From contig LT598457.1 in assembly GCA_900074725.1 (NCBI GenBank), forward strand, positions 1,364,001-1,428,000: DNA of 64,000 bases, given 5' to 3'. Of this stretch, positions 40,752-51,000 are shown piece by piece. The notes under the pieces were generated by a model. That model saw only the letters and a program-made list of their open reading frames with translations. It was not told the DNA's origin and ran no database searches. Position 1 is the stretch's first letter; every line of letters begins with the position of its first letter. The stretch comes from Lachancea dasiensis. Its lineage: Eukaryota; Ascomycota; Saccharomycetes; Saccharomycetales; Saccharomycetaceae. The position numbers and the translations under genes are program-made.

Positions 40752-42428
40752 TACCGGATAACGTCAGCGGGCATGCCGATTATCATGCGAGGGCCCCGCC
40801 TGCTCATATCTCATCAAAAAGCACGTTACGTGATCTGAGAATCACAATGGAGACTATCAAATAAGAAGGGCTACACCTTCTCGTTTAATCATTTACCCGT
40901 ATCGACTTGTTCCTGTGTTATAATATTCTCTCTGGACAAGCTGCTACAAAAATACTGTCAACGAACAAAACAATGAGAGTGCTTAACTTTATGAAAAAAC
41001 GCTAAAGGTAGATTCACCGAGGTCCTGGACGAAGGTGAGAGGATCCAGAGTACTAGTTTGCCATAATATTTCGGACCCGAGCTGCATGTTTGAAAAGAAT
41101 TGCCTTCTTTCTGATATCGAGTCAGAGTGCCAAAGTTAAGGAGAATACGTGGGGTTGAAAGACGAAATCAGTTTTCAAATAAAAGTCGCAATTAGATTGT
41201 TATTAAAAATTGGTTTGAGGCTAAGCGAAGCTCTCCTTTTCGTCACTTGAACTAGGGGAAAAAAGATTCACCACGGAAATTACTTACCGCGACATCAACC
41301 GAAAATAGAGAGCGGTCATTATCTCAGACTTGTTCTTTATTCAATTTCAGCTTGTTCTTACTATTATCCATACAAAATTCTGTATCGAATCGCTAAGATG
41401 TCCCATTGATCCGTTCTCTCCACTTCGACCCAATAAAGTGGAAAGATCATTTTATTATTATGGCGCGTGCTTAATGCCAGAGCGTTCTTACAAGTCTATG
41501 ATAGAAACTGTAAATTATCTTCTAAGTTTGTGATGTGGGATCTGAAAGTATATAGTGACTTAATCTCTCCATGATTACTTGGACTATAGATTTTGTCAGT
41601 TTGTAAGAGCAACTGCGAGTATCATTTACAAAAGATATTGACAGACGCAATCCGAATGCAGTTCCAGCTAAATAAATTCTGATAGCCCGCAAAGTCACTA
41701 ATGCGAAATGAGTACCCATTCTAATTCCTTTGCTTGACTATCTACCTTGCATTTTCTTGGTATACTGATGCCTTACTACTCTGACAGTGTTTTAGTGATC
41801 ATGGGTAACTCGACACTATTAAAGAGCGCTATGCTACTATCAATCGGTGGATCTAACACAAAGTACGCCTCGTTTTACTTATTTATGGCTAGGCAGCAGC
41901 AAAAGGTAGTTTTTTTATCAGCTTTGCTTATAGTTGAACTCTGTCTTCAGGGCAAACATCATATTGTGCGTGAAACACCACCTGGAACCGATTATTAAGG
42001 CATTATCCTGTCAGCCTGATGTGGAACGACAGGAATAGTCATAATAATAAGAATAATAATAATGCGAGGAATAATAACAAGGACGCGACATGTGTTAGAG
42101 ACCTATCGACCTACTCACATGGCTATGAGACGTTATGAGCTAAGCTACACCAGTCTCTCTAGAGGCGACAAGATGACACGACATTTGTACGCCAACGGAC
42201 GTCGATCACGGGTTAGTTTGAGCGAGGAAAATCATATCAATGGAGACCGGATGATCTGAACAGACAGGGATGTTAGATAAAACAGAATGCCATTCAATAG
42301 CGGACTCTAAGTAATTTAATATTAATATAGTAGTTTCCTTCTTTACGTCAAAGTTCGAATTACAAGTTGCAAAGCGTGACTCACTTTAACAGCTATGCAC
42401 GAAATTGGTGCCTAACGAAAGTCTGTTC
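40752..42428. other. Intergenic, KEX1 to tRNA-His
   Basis: 1.7 kb of AT-rich DNA. It contains a trinucleotide-like AATAAT stretch at about 42040-42063 and several short frames without recognisable sequence. I looked for a point centromere and saw no CDEI-CDEII-CDEIII arrangement. Nothing else is supported. Confidence 0.5.
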
Positions 42429-42500
42429 GCCATTTTAGTATAGTGGTTAGTACACATCGTTGTGGCCGATGAAACCCTGGTTCGATTCCAGGAAATGGCA
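42429..42500 (+). tRNA. tRNA-His (anticodon GTG)
   Basis: A 72-nt tRNA starting GCCATTTTAGTATAGTGG and ending AGGAAATGGCA, nearly identical to the S. cerevisiae tRNA-His. The anticodon loop is TTGTGGC. The B box is GGTTCGATTCC. There is no intron. AATTTTTT follows as terminator. It converges with CHO1, about 140 bp away. Confidence 0.97.
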
Positions 42501-42638
42501 AATTTTTTGGCCTACAATCATACTCGCGGTTACCGAGATGTTAAGATATTTTCGAGCTCATTGTGATTCATAGCGCTCCGCCATCGAGGCTTGTTACCTT
42601 CATATATTTAACTTGCGCTTTTCTAAATGCATATGTAC

Positions 42639-43433
42639 TCAAAATTTGAGGATCTTCAAACTCTTCGAGATCATGCCGCAGCCTTGAATTCCGAATGCAA
42701 GTACAGCAGGGTGGATTTCATACCACTCACCACGAGCATAGAGTCCTAAGGGGAGGTTATCCAGAATTAAACCCCTATTGACAAAGTAGGCCATAGTACC
42801 CACTAAAGCCAATGATGTTGGAATTGGCAACCCTTCGAAATATTTTGATTTTCCTGACGTATCTTTGGGCAACTGCGCAACAGTGACATTGAATCTGGCT
42901 AATCTTGTCAATCCACAAAGCACAAAGAAAGAGAGCACCAAAACATCTAGAGTTGATTGAAATCCGATGGCAAAGGCAATCGACGCAGGTGCCACTCCAA
43001 AAGAGACGAGATCCGCCAGAGAGTCCAACTCCTGACCCATCAGGGAGGATCGATTCCTCAAACGCGCGACTTTGCCATCAAAGAAATCGAAAAACATGCC
43101 GAGAAGAATGAAAAAATGCGCTCTTTGAACATAATGGGGTTTTTTGGTAAGTGTGAACCTCAAGCAACTTACTATTGAATAAAAGCCACAAAATCCATTC
43201 ATCATAGTGATGAGATCCGCCAAATGCAGGTTACGGATCATATTAAAGTGGTACTCGTCACTGGTGAATTTTTCGATGTCGCTTTCATTAGGAGGCTCTA
43301 AGGGAGGATTTTCCAGAGAGAAAATGCTGCTGGCCCTTCTGCTTGGGGTTCTACTGGCCGCAAACGATTCACCTTCACCGTCAGATATCACGCTAGTGTC
43401 GTTTGGCTTACTTGGGTCTTGTGGGCTTGCCAT
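42639..43433 (-). CDS. CHO1: Phosphatidylserine synthase
   Basis: ER membrane enzyme that makes phosphatidylserine from CDP-diacylglycerol and serine (S. cerevisiae Cho1, YER026C, 276 residues). The protein here has 264 residues. The Ser/Pro-rich N-terminal tail of about 60 residues contains RRASS, a likely protein kinase A site, as in S. cerevisiae. The CDP-alcohol phosphatidyltransferase signature D-G-x2-A-R-x8-G-x3-D-x3-D starts at Asp119 (DGKVARL ... GQELDSLAD). Several membrane segments follow. No frame damage is visible. Its place beside ARO8/KEX1 and POX1 brings together the YER026 and YGL202-205 tracks, as expected without genome duplication. Confidence 0.96.
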   Translation of the reverse strand: MASPQDPSKPNDTSVISDGEGESFAASRTPSRRASSIFSLENPPLEPPNESDIEKFTSDEYHFNMIRNLHLADLITMMNGFCGFYSIVSCLRFTLTKKPHYVQRAHFFILLGMFFDFFDGKVARLRNRSSLMGQELDSLADLVSFGVAPASIAFAIGFQSTLDVLVLSFFVLCGLTRLARFNVTVAQLPKDTSGKSKYFEGLPIPTSLALVGTMAYFVNRGLILDNLPLGLYARGEWYEIHPAVLAFGIQGCGMISKSLKILKF

Positions 43434-43956
43434 TTCGCGAGTTTTCTTTAATTTGATTGCAAAGATCAGATCTATAGTCTAATCTAGAGTGTTGGGTAAC
43501 AAATCCGTGCTCAGTAGCTTTAAATAGGCCAAATTTTCAGTGTCCAATTATTTGGGTTTATACACGATGGATTAATTTGCATGTGAGTATGGATGATACA
43601 AGGTCCCTCCCTTTTGCTTCCAGCTTTTCTTGAATAACAAGTTGACACGTGAAAGTTAAAACTGCTACGAGATGCTGATCACAGCTGTTGGGAGAGCTAC
43701 CAGGGGGACGCCGCCAGAAAGACTTGGCCAGCCAACGATTCTCCTTCCGGAATAGGGTATAATCATTGGTGCTGAAGAGTATAAAGTCTGGTTAGTTCCA
43801 AGGTGGGTCATCCAAATTGCGTGACGAGATACTAACCAATCACAACGTCATAATTACTCACTATTTAGTGTACAAAACAACACAGATTTAGAGATTTGCA
43901 GCAACAGTCGTTTCATTTCAGTAACAACTTACTATAGCTATTATGATTTCGCAAAG
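43434..43956 (-). promoter_or_regulatory. CHO1 promoter with inositol-type E-boxes
   Basis: 523 bp upstream of CHO1 and downstream of POX1. CACGTGAAAG at 43646-43655 and CATGTGAG at 43580-43587 match the core of the Ino2/Ino4 site (CAYRTGAAR), the second only partly. They are about 215 and 150 bp before the CHO1 ATG, a usual spacing. Function is inferred from the S. cerevisiae gene. Confidence 0.5.
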
Positions 43957-46251
43957 CTAGCTTCCCAACTTCTCCAAATTTTCAACACCTTGAAATCCGC
44001 GTTCTAGCATAGTTCTTAAAAGACCATGGTAGGCAGGCTTCCCTGGTCCGTCCGGTTCCGGTGGGTTATTTTTGATCACTTCATTGTAATAGTTATTGTA
44101 AATATCTCCGTCATAGTAGCCAATTGGGGCATTTAGCATTGCATCTGGCAATTTGAATGCATCGGTCAACGCAATGCATTCCTTGCGCACCTCTGGCAAT
44201 AGTCCAATCAGTTGTGGCTGCACTAGCTTTGAGATTTGGTCTGGAGTGAAAACTTTGAACTGTTGAAATTCACCAGAATACTTGTCAATAAAATAGACTG
44301 AGAATAGGCGGTAAAGCTTCCACAGCAGTTCGCGACTGTTTTCATCTTGTACGTGCGAATCAGCTGAACTTTGCAGTTTTAGGGAAAATACTCGCAACAT
44401 GGAATGGAATGCATGGAAGCGAGAAATCAACAACAAATGCTTTGAAATGGAATCAGTGCTTTTTGTCTGCTTTACCAGGTTCACACAATGGTGCAGCATC
44501 TTCACCAACATAATTCCCCACACCTCGAAATAATCGTTCATGCTCTCGAGCTTAGCAGTCTTACTACCTTTCAGAATATCCATGACGGACTGGGGATCCA
44601 AGTATCGGAATGATTCGGACTTCTGCACCTTGCCCTGGGCGAGGTCTGTGAACTTCTTCAAGATACTTCTTGCCGACGTCAAAGACAAGATGCTGTTGTC
44701 ACCTTCCCAAGTGCACTGAACGACCCAGTCGTTGTACCCCTTTCCAAAACCATTATACGCGGAATAACCATGTCCTCCGCATGCTTGCCGTAGCTCGTCA
44801 ATCACTGTAGCGACTAGCCAAGTGTTGGTTGCTTTTAAACTGGCGCTGTCAATGAACAGGTCCTTCAGTTTAAGGCTCACAGATTGCAACTGGCGTTTAT
44901 CACCAGAGGAAGACGCTTTATACAGAGCGTCCAGCGTTGAGTGGTAAGTGCTCATAAGTTGGAAGGCAGCAGGAGAGATAAGATAAACGACCGCCAGGTG
45001 CGGAAGTACCCGATATTGATGCAATGGATAGTTCATTAGCTGCACTTCAGACGCTTTCCCGGTCTTGTCGTTATCGGGAGCAAACTGCTGTCTACCTACG
45101 GCGTAACGAATGGCTATTGTGGCGAATTTCGAACCAAACCTAAAGGAGTCCATTACCATGTTTACTCTTCCGTTCAGCAAGGCACTATATCCAGAAATCT
45201 GATCAAGCGTTGGCTCAGTCTCCACTCGGAGACTTCCACCACTGTTTATCACACGCGTGAATCTGCTCAGCATGTACTCATGAGGTATCACCACATTTTG
45301 AAACTGAATCCACCCGTTGTCGATACCGTCCCGCCCCATCTTCGCACCGATATCCCCAATAAATACCCCGGGCAAAAGCTGGAACGTCGTAGGGTCTCTT
45401 AGCGGTACTACAAAGGTCTTGACACCATAGTCCTTTTTGTCCACGATAAGTCTTGCATAGACAGTAGCGTGTGTAGCTGTGTGTGCAGCACCTCCAATCC
45501 ACCACTTTGTAGCCGGTAGATCTGGAGTGTTAATCTTAAAGGAATCCGTTTCAGAATCAAATTCTGCACGCGTTTGCAATTGAGCAACATTGGAACCGTG
45601 CCCCAGCTCAGTCATCGCGAAACAGCCGTAGATTCCCTTAAGGAATAACGCACCTTTTTCCTGGAGCCAGTAGCGGATCTGTTCATCGGTTCCATTACCG
45701 CGAATGCAGTTTCCAAACAATCCTAGGTGAACTCCGATCCTAGTTCCCAGCTGCGGATCCTGGTTCGAGATAATCGACAACCGCTTGTCAAATATCGACA
45801 GGTCCTTCGCAGTCAAGATGGGGAACTCGCTATCGGTTTGTAAGCTTTTCACCACGTCATGGTTCCGGTATTTTTTGAATGCCATCTGTATGTCTTGTTC
45901 CATGTATGAAGCCATCTTGGCAATTTTCAAAGCAGTGGCCTCGCGATGTTGACTTTTGTCCAACTCGTAGTACTCGGAGCCCGTCTTAAGGACAGGATCC
46001 ATCGTAACTTGTGTGATAAGGTCCCGAGTCAGTTTGGCATTTTCTGGACTGGACTCCACGAACAGATTGAGCTGATCTACATTCACCTTAGAACCGAGCC
46101 TTTCGGCTCGAATAAACTGCTGGGGCCTAAACGTTGCGCCTGAAAATTCATTTGCTGTGATCTTGGTCATATTGGCGCTCCACAGCTTGTCAAGAAAGTA
46201 TTTGCTGCTAGAAATGCCCACAAGAGCCGAATCAGCTATCGCTGTCTCCAT
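43957..46251 (-). CDS. POX1: Peroxisomal acyl-CoA oxidase
   Basis: FAD enzyme of the first step of peroxisomal fatty-acid beta-oxidation, passing electrons to oxygen (S. cerevisiae Pox1, YGL205W, 748 residues). The protein here has 764 residues. Family landmarks are YGCFAMTELGHGSNVAQLQTRA in two parts (flavin and substrate region, about residues 211-231), the KWWIGGAAHTATHA block, GRDGIDNGWIQF, and RQACGGHGYSAYNGFG with the C-terminal helical half. The last residues, ENLEKLGS, are not an SKL-type peroxisomal signal. S. cerevisiae Pox1 also lacks one and is imported by another route through Pex5. Upstream, CGGAGTTATCTCCG (46383-46396) is a perfect-arm palindrome of CGG/CCG triplets that could be a zinc-cluster factor site. 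Confidence 0.95.
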   Translation of the reverse strand: METAIADSALVGISSSKYFLDKLWSANMTKITANEFSGATFRPQQFIRAERLGSKVNVDQLNLFVESSPENAKLTRDLITQVTMDPVLKTGSEYYELDKSQHREATALKIAKMASYMEQDIQMAFKKYRNHDVVKSLQTDSEFPILTAKDLSIFDKRLSIISNQDPQLGTRIGVHLGLFGNCIRGNGTDEQIRYWLQEKGALFLKGIYGCFAMTELGHGSNVAQLQTRAEFDSETDSFKINTPDLPATKWWIGGAAHTATHATVYARLIVDKKDYGVKTFVVPLRDPTTFQLLPGVFIGDIGAKMGRDGIDNGWIQFQNVVIPHEYMLSRFTRVINSGGSLRVETEPTLDQISGYSALLNGRVNMVMDSFRFGSKFATIAIRYAVGRQQFAPDNDKTGKASEVQLMNYPLHQYRVLPHLAVVYLISPAAFQLMSTYHSTLDALYKASSSGDKRQLQSVSLKLKDLFIDSASLKATNTWLVATVIDELRQACGGHGYSAYNGFGKGYNDWVVQCTWEGDNSILSLTSARSILKKFTDLAQGKVQKSESFRYLDPQSVMDILKGSKTAKLESMNDYFEVWGIMLVKMLHHCVNLVKQTKSTDSISKHLLLISRFHAFHSMLRVFSLKLQSSADSHVQDENSRELLWKLYRLFSVYFIDKYSGEFQQFKVFTPDQISKLVQPQLIGLLPEVRKECIALTDAFKLPDAMLNAPIGYYDGDIYNNYYNEVIKNNPPEPDGPGKPAYHGLLRTMLERGFQGVENLEKLGS

Positions 46252-46825
46252 TTTATACTCTGCTGTGACGCTGCTTCCCCAACTTTCCCGTCATCATAGA
46301 TTGTGACAATAAGGGCGGACGGACTATGAAAAACTTCTCAAAATAAGGAGCGGCCTGGTATTCGAACAGACGCTCTTCTAAGCGGAGTTATCTCCGGAGC
46401 GGGCGTCGACCGAGTTGTGTGTGGCACAACCTGGAAGACTATGGCACGTCTAGGTTTTGGCCAATTATCTAGGAGACGTACTTAGGCCAGTTTAGCAAAG
46501 GGTTTTTTCCATTGACACATCCTCGGGCAGCAGTCAGCAACTGTTCGTACAACTCTTTGGACACCGTGAGGAAGTACTATTCAAAGAAACAGGCTTCCAC
46601 CTTGTTTTCGGCTACTACGTAAGCTATAGCCATGGTCAATATCTGGAACGTATAGTGGGTGTGTATATAAAATATCTGGCAGATGTAATCCGGGCACCGC
46701 TAGGCGTAGATGATTGATTCACCGGCAGGATCGCTACTAGACAATCACTGTTTGCCGAACCCTATGATTGTATCCTTCATCTGCTTATTCTATTTCAAAG
46801 GAAAATACTCTATACCATTTTATTA
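46252..46825 (-). promoter_or_regulatory. POX1 upstream region
   Basis: 574 bp between POX1 and the LTR fragments. CGGAGTTATCTCCG at 46383-46396, about 135 bp before the ATG, is a CGG-N8-CCG palindrome. Read on the gene's strand it includes CGGAGATAA, which fits the CGGNNNTNA half-site of oleate response elements. Neither binding nor the exact factor is shown by the sequence. Confidence 0.4.
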
Positions 46826-46914
46826 AGGCGAATCTGACTCGTTAGTAGAAAGCTTACTAAATTTGTCTTGTAAGTCGGACATAGTCATTGAAAGATGAGT
46901 AACTTGGATCTAGG
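46826..46914 (-). mobile_element. LTR 3'-end fragment, inverted
   Basis: About 88 bp on the minus strand matching the 3' end of the neighbouring LTR with only about four differences. It abuts the 5' end of the plus-strand LTR exactly, so the pair forms inverted repeats of about 90 bp around a spacer of about 360 bp. It is a fossil of the same Ty1/copia-type family. Confidence 0.8.
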
Positions 46915-47367
46915 TGTTGGGAATGATGTGAATAAACTGATGGTGATGTGCGTCTAATCGCATAATCAGCGTCAGTAAATATGTGACACAGTGGTACAGA
47001 ATGATAGTACACAACCGAGGCCATACAAATAGAGCTACAAGCTAAGACAAACCGAAGAGAACAACTATTGTCCAATGGGATTGGCCATTGATAATTTATC
47101 GGTAGTGTACGGCATTGAAGCCGTAATCCTTGGGTAATAGAATGATCTAGAACTGGTGATTAATAAATATGTTGACCAGAGTCACCGAGTGAGAATTGTA
47201 TAAATACCAGGCTTTTGTTCAGGTAACTGAACCAGCTCTAATGCCTAAAATAATCACGGAGAGATAAGTAGAATTCCCTAGATCCAAGTTACTCATCTTA
47301 CAATGACTATGTCCGACTTACAAGACAAATTTAGTAAGCTTTCTACTGACGAATCAGATTCGCCTCA
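46915..47367 (+). mobile_element. Solo LTR of a Ty1/copia-type element
   Basis: About 453 bp from TGTTGGGAAT to CCTCA, the second copy of the LTR family seen at 9013-9459. The start of the Gag reading frame lies inside its 3' end, as in Ty1. No internal region follows. The flanks show no 5-bp target duplication, which suggests that recombination or a nested event has removed it. The minus-strand fragment on its left probably belongs to an older, opposite insertion. Confidence 0.8.
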
Positions 47368-48004
47368 ATAAAATATATATATATACTACGAAAACATTGA
47401 GCCACAACTACTGTCTCCTCCCTCGAACGAGCCAACCCGGTGCTGAACCTAAGTTTGTGCTTAAGGCACAACCAGGAACCGATTTAATGGACATCAACCC
47501 ATTTTCTTGAAAGTTTAATACTGTGCAGCTCGATGCTAATCATCCAGTGCGAGATCACTTCTGTTTGGTGGTTCTGACGACGTCTCGCGGGTACTGACAT
47601 CTCTAATCACCATGTACGCAAATTTACAGATATCAACTCGCAATGCAGAGTCTGGTGCTACCAAGCCAATGGTATACACAATATTAATCTGGGTTGTTAC
47701 AGGATCCGCTTCACCAGCCCATGCCTTATAATCGTCCTGGGTTCGTGGCCATTGTTTCTAGCACTTTACTCACACACACACAGGATGTCATTGAACACGG
47801 AGGGTACTCTTCAGAGGACTGTGCTCGTGCAATTGGCCTTGTATTCCTGCCCCTATATTAATGCAAGTGTTCGAAAAAAACTGGAAATCGAACTTTGTTG
47901 GTCCTTCCATTGCCACTCCTGAACTTAATTGTAAGAGACCAAAAACCCCAATCTCTTTCAGTCTTCACTAGAATCGTCGTAGACACTCATATTCGTTTCA
48001 CAGT
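47368..48004 (+). promoter_or_regulatory. CHC1 upstream region
   Basis: 637 bp between the LTR and CHC1. It begins with an (AT)n run (about 47372-47385) and includes a short (AC)n run near 47772-47783. The last 200 bp are pyrimidine-rich, as is common before highly expressed yeast genes. No gene is seen. Confidence 0.4.
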
Positions 48005-51000
48005 ATGAGTGATTTACCAATTGACTTCACGGAATTGGTGGATTTGACGTCGATTGGTATTTCCCCTCAGTCTCTCGACTTCAGATCGACTACTTTCGAA
48101 AGCGATCGGTTTGTCACCGTCAGAGAAACCAACAATGGCGCCAATTCGGTGGCGATAGTCGACCTTCAGAATGGAAACCAGGTAAACCGCAAAAACATGG
48201 GGGGAGACTCCGCGATTATGCACCCCTCGCAAAATGTCATTTCCGTTAGAGCCCAGGGCACCGTGGTGCAGATTTTCAACCTCGATACTAAATCCAAGCT
48301 CAAATCTTTCACACTGGCAGAGCCAGTACTGTTCTGGAAGTGGCTAAGCGACGACACTTTGGGTTTCGTAACAGCCAACTCTCTCTTTGTCTCCAACGTT
48401 TTCGACGGGGACACGTCCAGACAGCCCACCAAGCTGACCCAGAGACACTCCAACCTCAAAAATGCTCAGATCATCAATTTCGTGGCTAACGCCCAACTCA
48501 ACTGGTTTGCAGTAGTTGGAATTATACAGGAGAATGGCCGCATTGCCGGAAAAATCCAACTTTTCTCTAAAGCTCGTGGTATTTCTCAGGCCATCGAGGG
48601 CCACGTTGCCACATTCTCCAACATACTGCTGGAGGGAAACTCCTCTCCTGTTCAAGTTTTCGTTACCGGTAATAAGACGGCTTCGGGTACCGGAGAGCTG
48701 CGGATTATTGAAATTGACCACGACGCTTCCAATCCGGTCGCTTACCAGAAGAAAAATGTCGACATTTTTTTTCCTCCCGACGCTGTAAATGATTTTCCTA
48801 TATCCGTACAAGTTTCGGAAAAGTATGGTGTTGTCTACGTATTGACGAAGCATGGTTTTATCCACTTATATGAACTTGAGACCGGTGCAAACCTTTTTGT
48901 CAATCGTATTACCGTTGAGCCTGTTTTCACAGCCTCTACGTATAATGGGAAAAATGGTATTGCCTGCATCAACCGCAAAGGTCAAGTGTTGGCTGTTGAA
49001 ATCTCTAAAGATCAAATCGTTCCTTATGTTTTGAACAAGCTGTCTAATGTTTCGCTAGCTCTGACGATGGCATCAAGAGGTGGCTTGCCAGGCGCTGATG
49101 ATTTATTTATGAAACAGTTTGATTCCTTGCTCGCCACGGGAGACTACCAAAATGCTGCCAAAGTTGCAGCATCATCCCAACAGTTGCGCACTCAGACGAC
49201 AATCAACAGGTTGAAGAACATTCAAGCCGCCCCCGGTGCCATATCTCCAATCTTATTGTATTTTTCAACTCTGCTGGATAAGGGTAGGTTGAACAAATAC
49301 GAGACCATAGAACTGGCGAGACCTGTTCTACAACAAGATCGTAAGCAATTATTTGAGAAGTGGCTCAAAGAAGACAAACTCGAATGTTCTGAGGAGTTGG
49401 GTGATGTGGTAAAGGGATTTGACACGACGCTAGCTTTAGCATGTTATCTAAGGGCAGAGGCTCACCCAAAAGCTATCTCCTGCTTGGCTGAACTTCAACA
49501 ATTTGACAAGATTTTGCCATACGCTCAAAAGGTGGGTTATCAACCCAACTACGTCGTTTTGATCTCCAACCTGCTTAGATCTTCACCCGATAAGGCTTCA
49601 GAGTTCGCGATTAGTCTCCTCCAGTCGCCCGAAACCTCCTCTGAACTGGACGTTGAGAAGATTGCCGATATCTTTTTTACTCAAAACTTCATCCAGCAAG
49701 GTACCTCTTTCCTATTAGATGCTTTGAAAGGCGACACGCCTGACCAGGGCCACCTACAAACCCGCGTCTTGGAGGTCAATCTGCTTCATGCTCCTCAAGT
49801 AGCAGATGCTATCATGGGAAATAATATTTTCAGCCATTATGATAAGCCCACCATAGCCTCCCTTGCCGAAAAGGCCGGCTTGTATCAAAGAGCTCTTGAG
49901 AATTACACAGATATCAAGGACATTAAGCGCAGTATTGTGCATTCCAGCACAATTCCGGCCGATTGGCTTGTGAATTATTTCGGCAAGCTCAACGTCGAAC
50001 AAAGTGTGTCTTGTTTGAGAACGCTTCTAGATAACAATCTACAGGGAAACTTGCCAATTGTTATCCAAGTTGCTACCAAGTACTCAGACCTCATTGGATC
50101 TAGTGTGCTAATCAAATTGTTCGAAGAATATAGAGCAACAGAGGGCCTTTACTACTATTTGGCGTCACTTGTCAACCTCACAGAAGACAAGGATGTGGTT
50201 TTTAAATTTATCCAAGCTGCAGCAAAGGCTGGTCAGTACAAAGAAGTGGAGAGAATTGTTAAGAGCAACAACGTTTATGATCCAGAAAGAGTCAAAAACT
50301 TGTTAAAGGATTTGAGACTACCTGACCAAATGCCACTGGTCATAGTTGCCGACCGCTTCGGGTACATTCACGATTTGGTGCTATACTTATACAAAGCACA
50401 GGACTTCAAATTTATTGAGGTGTACGTTCAGCAGGTAAATCCAACTAGGACCCCTCAAGTAGTGGCTGCTTTGTTGGATGTTGATTGTGATGAGAAAATT
50501 ATTCAAAATCTACTTGGAACGGTTTTGGGTCAAGTCCCTATTGGTGAGTTGACTACAGAAGTTGAGAAAAGAAACAGACTCAAGATTTTACTACCCTTCT
50601 TGGAGGAAACTCTGCGCCAAGGCACCCAGGACCAGGCCGTTTACAATACGCTCGCCAAAATTTATATTGATTCTAACAACTCCCCAGAAACTTTCTTGAA
50701 AGAAAACAACCAGTATGATACACTAGATGTTGGCCACTACTGTGAAAAGAGAGATCCTTATTTGGCTTATATCGCGTATGAAAAGGGAGCAAACGACGAT
50801 GATTTGATCAGAATTACGAATGAAAATAGCATGTACAAATACCAGGCCAGATATTTGTTGAAGCGCTCAGACCTCAACTTGTGGGGAACAGTTTTAGGTG
50901 ACGAAAACATGCATAGACGTCAGTTAATTGATGCAGTGGTGGGGTCCGGTATCGGCGAGTTGACGGACCCTGAACCGGTATCTTTGACTGTGCAAGCGTT

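Noticed and set aside
40752-42428. Point centromere in the KEX1-CHO1 gap or elsewhere
   Set aside because: I scanned for a CCGAA core with an AT-rich block and a CACRTG box on one side and found no matching arrangement on either strand.
43830-43836. TACTAAC branch-site motif in the CHO1-POX1 gap, plus strand
   Set aside because: No GTATGT-type donor joined to coding sequence is present on that strand. Both neighbouring genes are on the minus strand.
46360-46430. tRNA-like TGTTCGAATACC on the minus strand upstream of POX1
   Set aside because: A B-box-like piece is present, but no acceptor stem, D-arm or proper anticodon stem could be paired.
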